Assembly: GCA_963746265.1 (NCBI GenBank)
Contig: CAVVAM010000007.1
Span: 247,241-311,240 of the forward strand
Direction of reading: 5' to 3'
Length of the DNA stretch: 64,000 nt
Source: Ilumatobacter sp963746265
Lineage (GTDB): Bacteria; Actinomycetota; Acidimicrobiia; Acidimicrobiales; Ilumatobacteraceae
Shown here in pieces: positions 40,748-50,002 of this stretch (position 1 is the first letter of the stretch; every line of letters starts with the position of its first letter). The translations under genes and the position numbers were made by a program. The notes beneath the pieces were generated by a model. The model was not told the DNA's origin and ran no database searches. It saw nothing but the letters and a program-made list of their open reading frames with translations.

Positions 40748-41389
40748 ATGGCCGTCGTATCACTCACGGGGTTTCGGACGGAACCGGGCCGAGCCGGAGA
40801 ACACACGGCGTTGCACATGGAGGCCACCGAACGTCTTCACGCCATGGGGATCGCGGCCGCCCCACTGGTGGCCCTGGCCGGCGGCGACGTCGGCGTACTG
40901 ACCATGTCGGTCAACCACGCCAACAACGCCGAATGGGTGGCGAACACCAAGAAGTTGCAGACCGACACGGGCTGGCAGGACTTCTACCAAGGCGCGATGA
41001 ACTCCGGAGCTGCGACACAGGTCGAGAGCTCGCTGTTCACGGACGTCGATCCGAACTTCCAGGCCGCGAACCGCAAGCTGGGTGTCGTCCTGGCGACACA
41101 GTGGCGGGCGAGGCCGGGCCGACTGATGGACTTCATGGCCAAGGTCACCGAGTCGTTCGGGCACGTCGAGCGGATGGGTGGGCGGCCTCGGGCGATGCAG
41201 TCGGTGGTCGGCGCCCACCCGATGACGACGCTGGTCAGCACTGCCTTCGACGACCTGGACGCGTACGGTGCCTACGCGGACACGATCGCCGCCGACGCGG
41301 CGTGGCAGGAGTTCTGGATGGGTGCGCTCTCGGATCCCACCGCCGACATGATCCGAAGCGGCGTCTACGCCAACATGACCGGCGACTGA
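40748..41389 (+). CDS. hypothetical protein with two ferredoxin-like (dimeric alpha/beta barrel) repeats
   Basis: A 213-residue protein built of two similar halves (VSLTGFRTEPGRAGEHTALH ... WQDFYQGAMNS, and VVLATQWRARPGRLMDFMAK ... WQEFWMGALSD), each like an ABM/EthD-type alpha+beta barrel. No catalytic motif is visible. Such tandem domains occur in monooxygenase-like and sensor proteins of unknown function in actinobacteria. ATG 40748 follows a good GGAGGGG site. It sits downstream of the repeat-bearing gap and stops 30 bases before the convergent GH3 gene. Confidence 0.78.
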   Translation: MAVVSLTGFRTEPGRAGEHTALHMEATERLHAMGIAAAPLVALAGGDVGVLTMSVNHANNAEWVANTKKLQTDTGWQDFYQGAMNSGAATQVESSLFTDVDPNFQAANRKLGVVLATQWRARPGRLMDFMAKVTESFGHVERMGGRPRAMQSVVGAHPMTTLVSTAFDDLDAYGAYADTIAADAAWQEFWMGALSDPTADMIRSGVYANMTGD

Positions 41390-41419
41390 GCGCGACCGAC
41401 CGGCGCGCTGGGACCGCGC

Positions 41420-43621
41420 TCAGCCCAGGTCGAGGGACGTCGATGTGGCCGACGGGTCGCCGACGTACCGGGCCACCGTGAACACGTACCGACCGCCAGG
41501 TCGTTGCCACGCGTGTCGTTCGGGGTCACGTCGCGCGAACACCTCGATCGACACACGGACCTCGAACGGCGACGTGGCACCGGCGGCGACCGGGACCCGT
41601 CCGAATCCAACGAGGCGACGAGGGGCGTCGTCCTCTGGCAGCTCGACGTAGAACTGCACCACGTCTGCGCCGTCGGCGTCACCGGTGTTCGCGACCGATC
41701 CCGTCGCGACGATCTCGTCGACGTCGAGTCGAACCTCGACGTCCTCCAACTCGAACGTGGTGTACGACAAGCCGAACCCGAAGGGGTAGGCGGGGGGCAA
41801 CCCGAGACGCTCGGCGCGCCACCAGCCGTGCCAACGGTCGTACGTGAAACGGTCGGCGTCGCGATCGAACGTCGGCAGATCGTCCTCCGAAGCCGGCACC
41901 GTGAACGGCAGCCGAGCCGACGGGTTCACCTCCCCGAACAACACATCGGCCAGGCCGTGTCCGGCCTGCTCGCCGCCGTAGAAGGGCTGCACGATCGCCG
42001 CGACGTCGGTGTCCCAGTCCGAACACACGACGGCGCTACCGGCCTGGAGGACCACCACGGTGCGAGGGTTCCCGGCCGCCACAGCGCGGATCAACTCGAC
42101 GTCAGCAGGGAGCAGCCGGACCGACTCGCGATCGCCACCCCTGGCGAAACCGAAGTCCTTGCGGTCGGGAACGTGTGGCGGCTTCACGATGGGCGGCAGG
42201 CCGGCGATCTCGGCCTCGTAGGCCACCACGAGGGCCGGGTCGTCCGACGCCGGGAAGAGATGCGAGAGGTCGATGCCGGCATCGCCGATGTACTCCCCCT
42301 CGTGCTCGGCGGTGTAGCCGACCACGACGATCGCGACGTCGGCATCGCAGGCCGCTCCGGCAGCGGCAGCCGGATCCGTCCCGTCGTCGAACGTCACGGC
42401 GGCGTTCGACGCGGCCGCCCGGAGCCCGTCGAGCACGGTCACGTTCTCCAGCGAGTACACGTCACTCGAGCCGCCGTCGCCCAGATTCACCTGACCCGCG
42501 AGCGCGCCGATCACGGCGACCGTGCCGATCGAGTCGCGTGCGATCGGCAGGACCGGTGCGCCGTCGACCGGCTCGTTGCGCAGCAGCACGACCGATCGTC
42601 CGGCGACCTCCCGGGACAGCGCACGGTGACCGTCGGCACCGATGTCGTCGCGCGCCGGAGCCGCGAGCGCGAGCACGCCGTCGAATCGCAACAACGTCGA
42701 CACGACGCGTGCCACGCAGACGTCGACGTCGTCCCACGTCACCTCGCCACGTTCGATCGAGTCGGCGAGGTGCGTCGCGCGCACCATCCGGTACGGCATC
42801 TCGATGTCAAGTCCGGCCTTGACCGACTCGGCCGCGTCGCGGATGCCGAAGATCCAGTCGCTGATGACGAACCCCTCGAAACCCCACTCGTCGCGGAGGA
42901 TCCCGGTGAGCAGGCCGTGATGATCACCGCAGTACATGCCGTTCACCTGGTTGTAGGCACTCATCACACAGGCGACGCCCTCGTCGACGATCCGCTTGAA
43001 CTGCGGGAGGTACACCTCGTGGAGCGCGACCTCGTCGATCTCGATGTCGACCTTGAACCGGGCGTTCTCCATCGAGTTGACCGCGAAGTGCTTCACGGTG
43101 GCCATCACGTGGCGTTGCAGGCCCCGGGTGAACGCGGCTCCCATCTCGCCGACGTGGTGGGGGTCCTCTCCGTACGTCTCCTGCGCCCGGCCCCACGCCG
43201 GGTGCCGCAGGACGTTGACGCACACCGCCCCCGTGAGGTTGGCGCACGACGCACGCAGCTCGCGTCCGATCGCGTCGCCCACACGTTCCTCGAGATCGGG
43301 ATCCCACGTGGCACCGCGAGCCATCGACACGGGGAAGCACGTCGCATTGCCGATCACGACGCCACGGGGCCCGTCGGAGAACGAGACGCCCGGCAGTCCG
43401 ATGCGTTCGACACGCGCCGCGTGGAAGGGAGCCTCGTGGTAGCCGCCGCGCTGGAGGAACTGCAGACCGGCCCACGTCGGGGCGTCGCCGTCGAGGCACC
43501 ACAGCTTCTCCTCCGCGGTCATCGCGGCGACGACGTCGCGCGCTGCCTCCCCTGGCGGGACGCCCACCGCGACCGCGGCGCGAGCCACGTCGAACGCGGT
43601 CGGATCGGAGCCGTCGAGCAT
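41420..43621 (-). CDS. glycoside hydrolase family 3 (beta-glucosidase-like)
   Basis: A 733-residue GH3 enzyme in the three-domain order. The TIM barrel has GLPGVSFSDGPRG, RGATWDPDLEERVG, ETYGEDPHHVGEM, KHFA at 177-180 and the nucleophile Asp255 in FVISDWIFG. The alpha/beta sandwich and a C-terminal fibronectin-III-like domain (LSYTTFELEDVEVRL) follow. No signal peptide is visible, so it is probably cytoplasmic, cleaving imported beta-glucosides. ATG 43621. It is the last gene of a three-gene minus-strand run with the PEP-domain protein and an acetyltransferase, 25 bases after the former. Confidence 0.94.
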   Translation of the reverse strand: MLDGSDPTAFDVARAAVAVGVPPGEAARDVVAAMTAEEKLWCLDGDAPTWAGLQFLQRGGYHEAPFHAARVERIGLPGVSFSDGPRGVVIGNATCFPVSMARGATWDPDLEERVGDAIGRELRASCANLTGAVCVNVLRHPAWGRAQETYGEDPHHVGEMGAAFTRGLQRHVMATVKHFAVNSMENARFKVDIEIDEVALHEVYLPQFKRIVDEGVACVMSAYNQVNGMYCGDHHGLLTGILRDEWGFEGFVISDWIFGIRDAAESVKAGLDIEMPYRMVRATHLADSIERGEVTWDDVDVCVARVVSTLLRFDGVLALAAPARDDIGADGHRALSREVAGRSVVLLRNEPVDGAPVLPIARDSIGTVAVIGALAGQVNLGDGGSSDVYSLENVTVLDGLRAAASNAAVTFDDGTDPAAAAGAACDADVAIVVVGYTAEHEGEYIGDAGIDLSHLFPASDDPALVVAYEAEIAGLPPIVKPPHVPDRKDFGFARGGDRESVRLLPADVELIRAVAAGNPRTVVVLQAGSAVVCSDWDTDVAAIVQPFYGGEQAGHGLADVLFGEVNPSARLPFTVPASEDDLPTFDRDADRFTYDRWHGWWRAERLGLPPAYPFGFGLSYTTFELEDVEVRLDVDEIVATGSVANTGDADGADVVQFYVELPEDDAPRRLVGFGRVPVAAGATSPFEVRVSIEVFARRDPERHAWQRPGGRYVFTVARYVGDPSATSTSLDLG

Positions 43622-43646
43622 GGCGCCGATCGTAGGTGCGACGCCG

Positions 43647-45389
43647 TCAGGACACGACGTCGTCCGCGAGCAACGTGACCGTGCCGGCGGTGCCGTCGAC
43701 CTCGACCATCGTCCCGTCGACGAGCAGGTTCGTCGCGTTCTCGACCGACACCACGCACGGGATCTCGAGCTCGCGCGACACGATCACGGCGTGGCTCATC
43801 AGCGCGCCGACGTTGACGACCACCGCCGCTGCCGGCATGAACAGCGGCGTCCAGGCCGGGTCGGTGATCGGCGCGACCAGCACCTCGCCGGGTTGGAGAT
43901 CGCCGGCGTCGAGCGGATCGAGCACCACGCGCACCCGGCCACGAGCCACGCCCGAACATCCCGACTTGCCGGTCAAGACATCTCCGGGCCGAGCGGCGGC
44001 CGCGGCGGTGCGAGCGGCTTCTTCGGCCTCGAGCTCCTCGATCGACGGGACGTCCTCCTGGGACGTGATGTAGAAGCGGGGCGTCACCGCTGCGAACCGG
44101 GCGTGCAGCGCGAGCCGCTCGGCGAGCACGTCGGCCTTCGATGCCGGGTCGGCGAGGTACTCCGACAGCTCGTCGAACGGTGACAGCAGCGCGACCGCCA
44201 CCGGATCGGGGTGACCGCCGCGTTCGGCACCACGGCGGACCAGCTCGCGGTACACCTGCTTGACCGGCATGGTGAGCCGTACCGCTCGGTCGCGCGTCGC
44301 CTCTCGGGCCTGCGACCAGTACGGGGCGGCGGTCAACGCCTTGTCGAAGTTCATCCGGTCGAGGAGGTTCAGCTTCGGGCGGACCTTGGCGATCGCGGCC
44401 TCCCGCTTGGCCTGCTCGTCGGCCTCGTCGTGCGTATGCCCGAGCTCCTCGTCCGACACGCGCATCCGGTCGACGGCCACGAGTGCGAGCTCGGGCGTGT
44501 TGTCCCAAGTGCGGCCCGCCAGCTCCCAGTCGTTCGGACCGCGATGACCGTGCTCGGCAACGAAGGCCGCGAACCGCTCGCGGAACTCACTCGCCGCGTC
44601 GATCGAGCCGATTCGGTCGAGCAGACCATCGACGCCGGTCTCGAACGCCTCGTTCACCGCCGGCGTCGCACGCGCCAGCTTGGCGATCTCGTACAGCTCA
44701 CGCGAGTACTGCGCCGAGCGGACGTCACCGGCGGTGCCCATGAGGTGCGTGACGAGGCCGGGCTCTCCGCCCGCCACCGAAGCGTCGGCGAGCACACCCG
44801 ACACGATCGACGCCAACGCGGTGGTGGTCATGTGGTTCTTGAACACCCGCTTGAACGGCCCGGGCATCGCCCGCAGGTAGGCGAGCAGTTCGTCGTCGGT
44901 GGCGTCGAGCGCCGGCCGTGTCGCGACGAACTCGTCGGCGACGCGGAAGCTGTCGTCGACGACGGCGGGCAGCTCCGATTGCCTGAGTGCACCCATCACG
45001 CTCTTCAGGATCTTCAACGAGGCCCGCAGGTTGCGGTCGCCCTTTCGCGGTACGTACGGGGGCGCGTCCGATTCACCGAACAGCGACGAGTCGATCGCGG
45101 CCGCCGACGACCCGGGTGCTCGGACACCCATGATGCGGAGGAACGACATGTTCAGATAGCCGTACCCGCCGTACAGACCGATGATGACCGGGTCGACCGA
45201 CGAGAAGTCGCCGGGCTGCAGCACGCCGAGTTCCTGGTACGACTCGCGCCACCCCTTCTCGGCGGGGATGACGCCCAGCTCGTAGCTCAGCTTCGTCAAC
45301 ACTTCGGGGAAGACCTCGCCGATGTTGCCACGCGTGTTGACCGGCCAGCGCGGATCGACCTTGCCCTCGACGATCCAGTGTGTGCCCAT
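43647..45389 (-). CDS. PEP-utilising mobile-domain protein without ATP-grasp
   Basis: A 580-residue protein whose last 100 or so residues form a phosphohistidine swivelling domain: SGVARGRVRVVLDPLDAGDL, the TDPAWTPLFMPAAAVVVNVG segment, and the phospho-accepting histidine (about 533) in GALMSHAVIVSREL. The first 450 residues are helical and resemble the linker/transferase part of rifampin phosphotransferase-like proteins (MGTHWIVEGKVDPRWPVNTR, EHGHRGPNDWELAGRTWDN). No ATP-grasp domain is present. Its partner kinase or substrate is unknown. Confidence 0.85.
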   Translation of the reverse strand: MGTHWIVEGKVDPRWPVNTRGNIGEVFPEVLTKLSYELGVIPAEKGWRESYQELGVLQPGDFSSVDPVIIGLYGGYGYLNMSFLRIMGVRAPGSSAAAIDSSLFGESDAPPYVPRKGDRNLRASLKILKSVMGALRQSELPAVVDDSFRVADEFVATRPALDATDDELLAYLRAMPGPFKRVFKNHMTTTALASIVSGVLADASVAGGEPGLVTHLMGTAGDVRSAQYSRELYEIAKLARATPAVNEAFETGVDGLLDRIGSIDAASEFRERFAAFVAEHGHRGPNDWELAGRTWDNTPELALVAVDRMRVSDEELGHTHDEADEQAKREAAIAKVRPKLNLLDRMNFDKALTAAPYWSQAREATRDRAVRLTMPVKQVYRELVRRGAERGGHPDPVAVALLSPFDELSEYLADPASKADVLAERLALHARFAAVTPRFYITSQEDVPSIEELEAEEAARTAAAAARPGDVLTGKSGCSGVARGRVRVVLDPLDAGDLQPGEVLVAPITDPAWTPLFMPAAAVVVNVGALMSHAVIVSRELEIPCVVSVENATNLLVDGTMVEVDGTAGTVTLLADDVVS

Positions 45390-45436
45390 TGCGTCCCCCC
45401 GATTCCTCGTGCTCGCCGGAGGACTCTAGGACACCG

Positions 45437-46000
45437 TCATGGTCGGTCGACCGCTCGGTCGCGCCGGAGCATGCTCATCACGATGGCGTCGTGGTAGTCG
45501 CCGCCCCACCGCAGCGCATCCCGCAGGACGCCTTCGCGGACGAACCCGACCTTCTCGTAGACCACGACCGCGCGCCGATTGAAGTCGTAGACCTCCAACC
45601 AGATCCGGTTCACGGGTGGGTCGGTGATCTCGTCGAAGACGTAGTCGACCAGCAGCTGCGTGGCCTCGGTGCCGACACCACGGTCGCGGGCATCCGCCGA
45701 CAGCGCGATCCGGAAGCTGCACGAGCGGTTGTCGGGATCCCACTCGTTGATGACCGACTCTCCGAGCCACTCACCGGTCGTCCGATCGACGACCGCCAGG
45801 TCGAGCCGATCGTCCCGGTCGGCTCGGGTTGCGCACCACCGGGCGATCTGTTCCACGGTGAACTCGGTGTGCGTGCCCGTGAGGCGGTTGCTCTCGTCAT
45901 CGTGGGCGTCGGTCCACATCGACTCGGCGTCGGCCGCCGTCATCGGACGGAGCACGATGCGTTCACCGGCGATCGTGGGTTTGTGCGCGAAGGTCGCCAT
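45437..46000 (-). CDS. GNAT acetyltransferase (RimJ/RimL type)
   Basis: A 187-residue GNAT enzyme. N-terminal RIVLRPMTAADAESMW, acetyl-CoA loop in LSADARDRGVGTEATQLL (R/Q-x-x-G-x-G/A), and VYDFNRRAVVVYEKVGFVRE are the standard motifs of the RimJ/RimL branch, which acetylate protein N-termini or small amines. ATG 46000 lies 65 bases from the divergent MarR-GNAT fusion gene. Target not deducible. Confidence 0.9.
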   Translation of the reverse strand: MATFAHKPTIAGERIVLRPMTAADAESMWTDAHDDESNRLTGTHTEFTVEQIARWCATRADRDDRLDLAVVDRTTGEWLGESVINEWDPDNRSCSFRIALSADARDRGVGTEATQLLVDYVFDEITDPPVNRIWLEVYDFNRRAVVVYEKVGFVREGVLRDALRWGGDYHDAIVMSMLRRDRAVDRP

Positions 46001-46065
46001 CCCGGCGATCGTACGGCTGCCTCCCGGGAACTCGCTGGACGAGTTCTCTGACTACTGTCAGCGAC

Positions 46066-46965
46066 ATGGACGTCCGGCGACTCACGTCGACGTTGCGGGC
46101 CTTCAACCGTGCGTACACCCGGCGCATCGGCGTGCTGGACGACTCGTTCCTCGAGATCGGACGGCCGCTGGCCCAGGCCCGCCTGCTGTTCGAGATCGGG
46201 CAGCACGGCGCATCCGTACTCGCCCTACGCGCCCGGCTCGGGCTCGATTCCGGCTACCTGAGCCGCCTCCTGCGAGAGCTCGAACGGGCACAACTCGTCG
46301 CGGTGGAGCCCGACCCCGACGATCGCCGTCGGCGAATCGTGACCCTCACCTGCGAGGGTCGAGCCGCCTGGGCCGACCTCGACCGCCGGTCCGACCGATC
46401 GGCGGCCGACCTGGTCGGACCGCTCACCGACCGGCAGCGGCGCCAACTCGACGATGCGCTCGACACGGTCGATCGGCTCCTACGTGTGGCCACCGTGACG
46501 TTCGACGTGGTCGACCCGCGCTCCGACGAGGCGCTCGACGCGATGAGCTCGTACTTCGGCGAGCTCGACACGAGGTTCGCCACTGGCTTCGACCCGGGCG
46601 ACACCCTTGTGCTCGACGCCCCGGCGCTGCGAGAACCGACCGGCGCGTTCGTGGTCGCCCGATCCGACGATCGGGTCATCGCGTGCGGGGGTGTGCAACG
46701 GCACGACCGCGTCACGGGCGAGATCAAACGCATGTGGGTCCACCCCGCGTGGCGAGGTGTCGGGGTGGGTCGACGCATGCTCGACCGGCTCGAGCGCGCC
46801 ATCGTCGACGCGGGCTACACCCGGGTGGTGCTCGACACCAACGATGCACTCACCGAGGCGATCTCGATGTACGCGCGCGCCGGCTACCGAGCGATCGATC
46901 GGTACAACGACAACCCGTACGCGAGGCACTGGTTCGAGAAGCACCTCGACCCGACGGCGGGCTGA
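46066..46965 (+). CDS. MarR-GNAT fusion protein
   Basis: A 299-residue two-domain protein. Residues 1-145 form a MarR-type winged helix (ARLGLDSGYLSRLLRELERA, DPDDRRRRIVTLTCEG) and residues 150-299 a GNAT acetyltransferase (EIKRMWVHPAWRGVGVGRRM, YARAGYRAIDRYNDNPYA). Such fusions exist in many actinobacteria and combine a DNA-binding and an acetyl-CoA-binding part. It diverges from another GNAT gene. Confidence 0.9.
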   Translation: MDVRRLTSTLRAFNRAYTRRIGVLDDSFLEIGRPLAQARLLFEIGQHGASVLALRARLGLDSGYLSRLLRELERAQLVAVEPDPDDRRRRIVTLTCEGRAAWADLDRRSDRSAADLVGPLTDRQRRQLDDALDTVDRLLRVATVTFDVVDPRSDEALDAMSSYFGELDTRFATGFDPGDTLVLDAPALREPTGAFVVARSDDRVIACGGVQRHDRVTGEIKRMWVHPAWRGVGVGRRMLDRLERAIVDAGYTRVVLDTNDALTEAISMYARAGYRAIDRYNDNPYARHWFEKHLDPTAG

Positions 46966-47115
46966 TCCCTCGGTAGGTCATCGGGATCACGGCCTCGCCG
47001 ACCTGACACGGGCCGACGATCGATTCGTACTCACCGGTGCCATCGGTCGACGTGTCTCGGACGGTAGCGATGAGCACCCATTCGAGTCCGATCCGCCCGA
47101 CTACGCTCAGTGAGC

Positions 47116-47931
47116 ATGGCACTCATCTCCGTGGCCGAGCTGTCCGAACGGCTCGACGATCCCGATCTGGTCGTCTGCGACGTCCGGTTCCACCTCGACG
47201 ACCACGATCGTGGCCGCCGCGACTACGAGGCGGCCCATGTACCGCGGGCCCAGTTCGTCGATCTCCACACCGAGCTCGCCGGCACCGGTGGCGGCGGACG
47301 GCATCCGCTGCCGTCCGTAACCGACTTCGCGACCCTGCTCGGCCGGCTGGGCGTGCTGCCCGGCTCGACCGTCGTCGCCTACGACGACGCCGGCGGCGCG
47401 ACCGCGGCACGGCTGTGGTGGATGTTGCGGTCGGTCGGCCACGGCCGGGCTGCGGTGCTCGACGGAGGCATGGCGGCCTGGACGGCCGCCGGACTGGCCG
47501 TGACCTCCGACGTGCCGTCGGTGACCCCAACCGTCTACCCGGCGGCTCCCGACTGGACCGGCATCGTCGACGCCGACGCCGTCGAGCAGAGCGCTCTACT
47601 GGGTGGCACGGTCATCGACGCACGTGCACCTGAACGGTTCCGTGGCGACAGTGAGCCGATCGACAGCCGGGCCGGCCACATCCCGGGTGCGATCAACCGC
47701 TTCCATGGCGACACCGTCGGGCCCGACGGTCTGCACCTGTCGACCGAACAGCTCGCCGAGCTGTTCGCCGGCGTCGGCGAACATCCGATCGTGTACTGCG
47801 GGAGCGGCGTGACGGCATGCCACGACCTGTTGGCCATGTCGACGATCGGGTTGTCCGGCGGCCGACTGTACCCCGGCTCGTGGAGCGAGTGGTCGGCCGA
47901 CCCGGACCGCGCGGTCGCCACCGGCGACTGA
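47116..47931 (+). CDS. sseA: thiosulfate/3-mercaptopyruvate sulfurtransferase
   Basis: A 271-residue tandem rhodanese. The inactive N-terminal half has RRDYEAAHVPRAQFVDL and the catalytic half ends in HPIVYCGSGVTACHDLL, whose cysteine carries the persulfide; CGSGVTA is the loop usual for TST/MST enzymes. IDARAPERFRGDSEPIDSRA is the second substrate-loop. ATG 47116 is preferred to GTG 47110. Confidence 0.93.
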   Translation: MALISVAELSERLDDPDLVVCDVRFHLDDHDRGRRDYEAAHVPRAQFVDLHTELAGTGGGGRHPLPSVTDFATLLGRLGVLPGSTVVAYDDAGGATAARLWWMLRSVGHGRAAVLDGGMAAWTAAGLAVTSDVPSVTPTVYPAAPDWTGIVDADAVEQSALLGGTVIDARAPERFRGDSEPIDSRAGHIPGAINRFHGDTVGPDGLHLSTEQLAELFAGVGEHPIVYCGSGVTACHDLLAMSTIGLSGGRLYPGSWSEWSADPDRAVATGD

Positions 47932-48116
47932 CCGCGACCCGGCGACGTCGCTCGGCGAACCGCTTCGCGGCGGGGATCCTGCGGTCGACGCCGAGACCTC
48001 CGACGAAACGACGCTGACCACGTCGAATCGTGGAAACCCCGGCCTCACCTGGAGGATTCACGTCACCGGTCGATCGCCGGCACGGTCGCGCCAGGACAAC
48101 GTCCCCGGTCGTCCCT

Positions 48117-49958
48117 CTAGGCGGACTGCTTCGCGGCGGACTGCTTCGCGGCGGACTGCTTCGCCGCGGACTGCTTCGCGGTCGCCTTGGGGCCGGTCGT
48201 CTTCCCGCGGCTCGACGTCGTGACCGCCGGCTGCCTCGTCGGCTTCGTGGACGACGCCTTCGTGGACGACGCCTTCGTGGACGACGCCTTCGTGGACGAC
48301 GCCTTCGTGGACGACGCCTTCGTGGACGACGCCTTCGTGGACGACGCCTTCGTGGACGACGCCTTCGTGGACGATGCCTTCGTGGACGACGCCTTCGTGG
48401 ACGACGCCTTCGTGGACGATGCAGGCGTGACCGGCTGCGGCGCCTTCATCGCGCCGCGACGTCTGGCCGGTTTCGGCTGCGGTACTGCGTACTCGGCTCC
48501 CGACGCCTCGAACAGGCGGTCGATCTCGTCGACGTGGAGGTCGACGAGATCCCAGAGATCGGGGACCAGATCACGATCGGAGACCAGGCCGAAATCGAGC
48601 CGGTCCTCGTACGAGTGGACCGTGATGTTGAGCCCGACACCGTTGCTGATCGTCGAGACCGGGATGTAGTTGTCGAGCTTGCAGCCGGCGAAGTAGAGCG
48701 GTTCACGCGGCCCGGGCACGTTCGAGATCACCACGTTGACCGGCAGGGTGACCCGATCGGACAGCCTGGCGATCAGGCGTACGGCGGCACCGGCGATGAC
48801 CGGAGACGCCGCATCGGTGGCCTCGGTCAGCGCCGTGGCGGGCACGAGGTCGAGCTGACGTTTCGCGACCTCCATCGCCTCCTTGCAGCGGGCCACCCGT
48901 TCGAGCGGATCGTCGCAGTCGGTCGGCAGTTCTGCGACGATCGACGACACCCGGTTCGTCCACGGGTCCTCCTCCATGCCGGTACGGATCGACACGGGCA
49001 CCATGGCACGCAGCGGTTCGTCGGGAAGTGCGTCATGACGCAGCAGGTACTCGCGGAGTGCGCCTGCGCACACGGCCATGACGACGTCGTTGACGGTGCC
49101 ACCGGTGGCGTCCTTCAGGCGTTTGATGTTCGACAGGGCGGTCGACCGCATGGCGAAGCGACGGTGCGGACCCACGCTCTTGTTCCACGGCGTGGGTGGC
49201 GCCGGCGTGATCGGCAACGCCACCTTGCGCAGCTGCTCGGAGACGGCCTCGGCCTCTTCGCCGCGCCCGACCGTGGTGGCGATGAGGTCACGCGACCTCG
49301 CGACGACACCGCTCAAGCTGTTGAGGCCGGCGGCGTCCGCCATGTTGCGCACGACCTTGAGCGAGAGTCGGGTGGCCTTCACCGGGTTGGCGACGAGATT
49401 GCCGATGGTGTGCTTCAGCAGATCGGAATCGGACGGGAGGGCCTCGGGCGTCCATGCGATCGGTTCCCACGGCCACTCGGCGTCGATCGACTCGTCGGTG
49501 AACGTCTTGAGCATGATCACGCCGGCCGCACCGTCGACGGTGGCGTGGTGGAACTTGGTGAGCATGGCCCAGCGGCCGTCTCCGAGCCCCTCGATCACGT
49601 ACACCTCCCACAGGGGGTGGTTGCGGTCCATGCGCCGGCCGATGATACGGGCGACCTGCTCGGCGAGCTGATCGGCGGCCCCGGGCGGAGCGAGGCCGAT
49701 TTGGCGGATGTGGTAGTCGAGGTCGAAGTGCGGGTCGTCGACCCAGTAGGGGTGGTCGAGACCGAACGGCACCTCGACGACGCGGCGCCGGAGCGGCTCG
49801 ATGTGCCCCACGAGCGAGCCGAACCGCTCGTACACGGCGGCGTAAGGGTCGAACTCGGGGTAGGGGCGCTCGTACACGGCAAGCCCGTTGACGTGCCCGT
49901 AGGTGTTGGGCGTTTCCATGTACAGAAACGTCGCATCGAGCCCGGTGAGTTGCTTCAT
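48117..49958 (-). CDS. WS/DGAT-family acyltransferase with a repetitive lysine-rich C-terminal tail
   Basis: A 613-residue wax ester synthase/diacylglycerol acyltransferase. The N-terminal half carries the catalytic HHATVDG (within LTKFHHATVDGAAG) and the C-terminal half NVVISNVPGPREPLYFAG and NGVGLNITVHSYEDRLDFGL, all typical. It would make triacylglycerol or wax from acyl-CoA at the membrane or lipid-body surface. From about residue 490 the chain is a low-complexity tail: twelve SSTKA repeats, a short linker, and four KQSAA repeats to the end. The tail adds over 100 residues to the family length. Start ATG 49958 gives the usual MKQLTGLDATFLYMETP N-terminus. Confidence 0.93.
   Translation of the reverse strand: MKQLTGLDATFLYMETPNTYGHVNGLAVYERPYPEFDPYAAVYERFGSLVGHIEPLRRRVVEVPFGLDHPYWVDDPHFDLDYHIRQIGLAPPGAADQLAEQVARIIGRRMDRNHPLWEVYVIEGLGDGRWAMLTKFHHATVDGAAGVIMLKTFTDESIDAEWPWEPIAWTPEALPSDSDLLKHTIGNLVANPVKATRLSLKVVRNMADAAGLNSLSGVVARSRDLIATTVGRGEEAEAVSEQLRKVALPITPAPPTPWNKSVGPHRRFAMRSTALSNIKRLKDATGGTVNDVVMAVCAGALREYLLRHDALPDEPLRAMVPVSIRTGMEEDPWTNRVSSIVAELPTDCDDPLERVARCKEAMEVAKRQLDLVPATALTEATDAASPVIAGAAVRLIARLSDRVTLPVNVVISNVPGPREPLYFAGCKLDNYIPVSTISNGVGLNITVHSYEDRLDFGLVSDRDLVPDLWDLVDLHVDEIDRLFEASGAEYAVPQPKPARRRGAMKAPQPVTPASSTKASSTKASSTKASSTKASSTKASSTKASSTKASSTKASSTKASSTKASSTKASSTKPTRQPAVTTSSRGKTTGPKATAKQSAAKQSAAKQSAAKQSA
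48121..48180. repeat. 15-bp tandem repeat, four copies (KQSAA)
   Basis: Four near-identical copies of GCGGACTGCTTCGCG encode four KQSAA units at the C-terminal end of the WS/DGAT protein; one copy has a single silent change. Confidence 0.92.
48241..48420. repeat. 15-bp tandem repeat, twelve copies (SSTKA)
   Basis: Twelve units of GCCTTCGTGGACGAC encode SSTKA on the minus strand in the WS/DGAT tail. Only two units have a silent C-to-T change and the first has one base altered, so the array is young or homogenised by recombination. Confidence 0.95.
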
Positions 49959-50002
49959 CGTTCGATTCTGCCACGCTGCGCGGCGAACCCGACCCGCAGG
50001 CT

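Noticed and set aside
48121..48420. Regular short repeats as a possible CRISPR array
   Set aside because: Units are directly adjacent with no spacers and are in frame within a coding gene.
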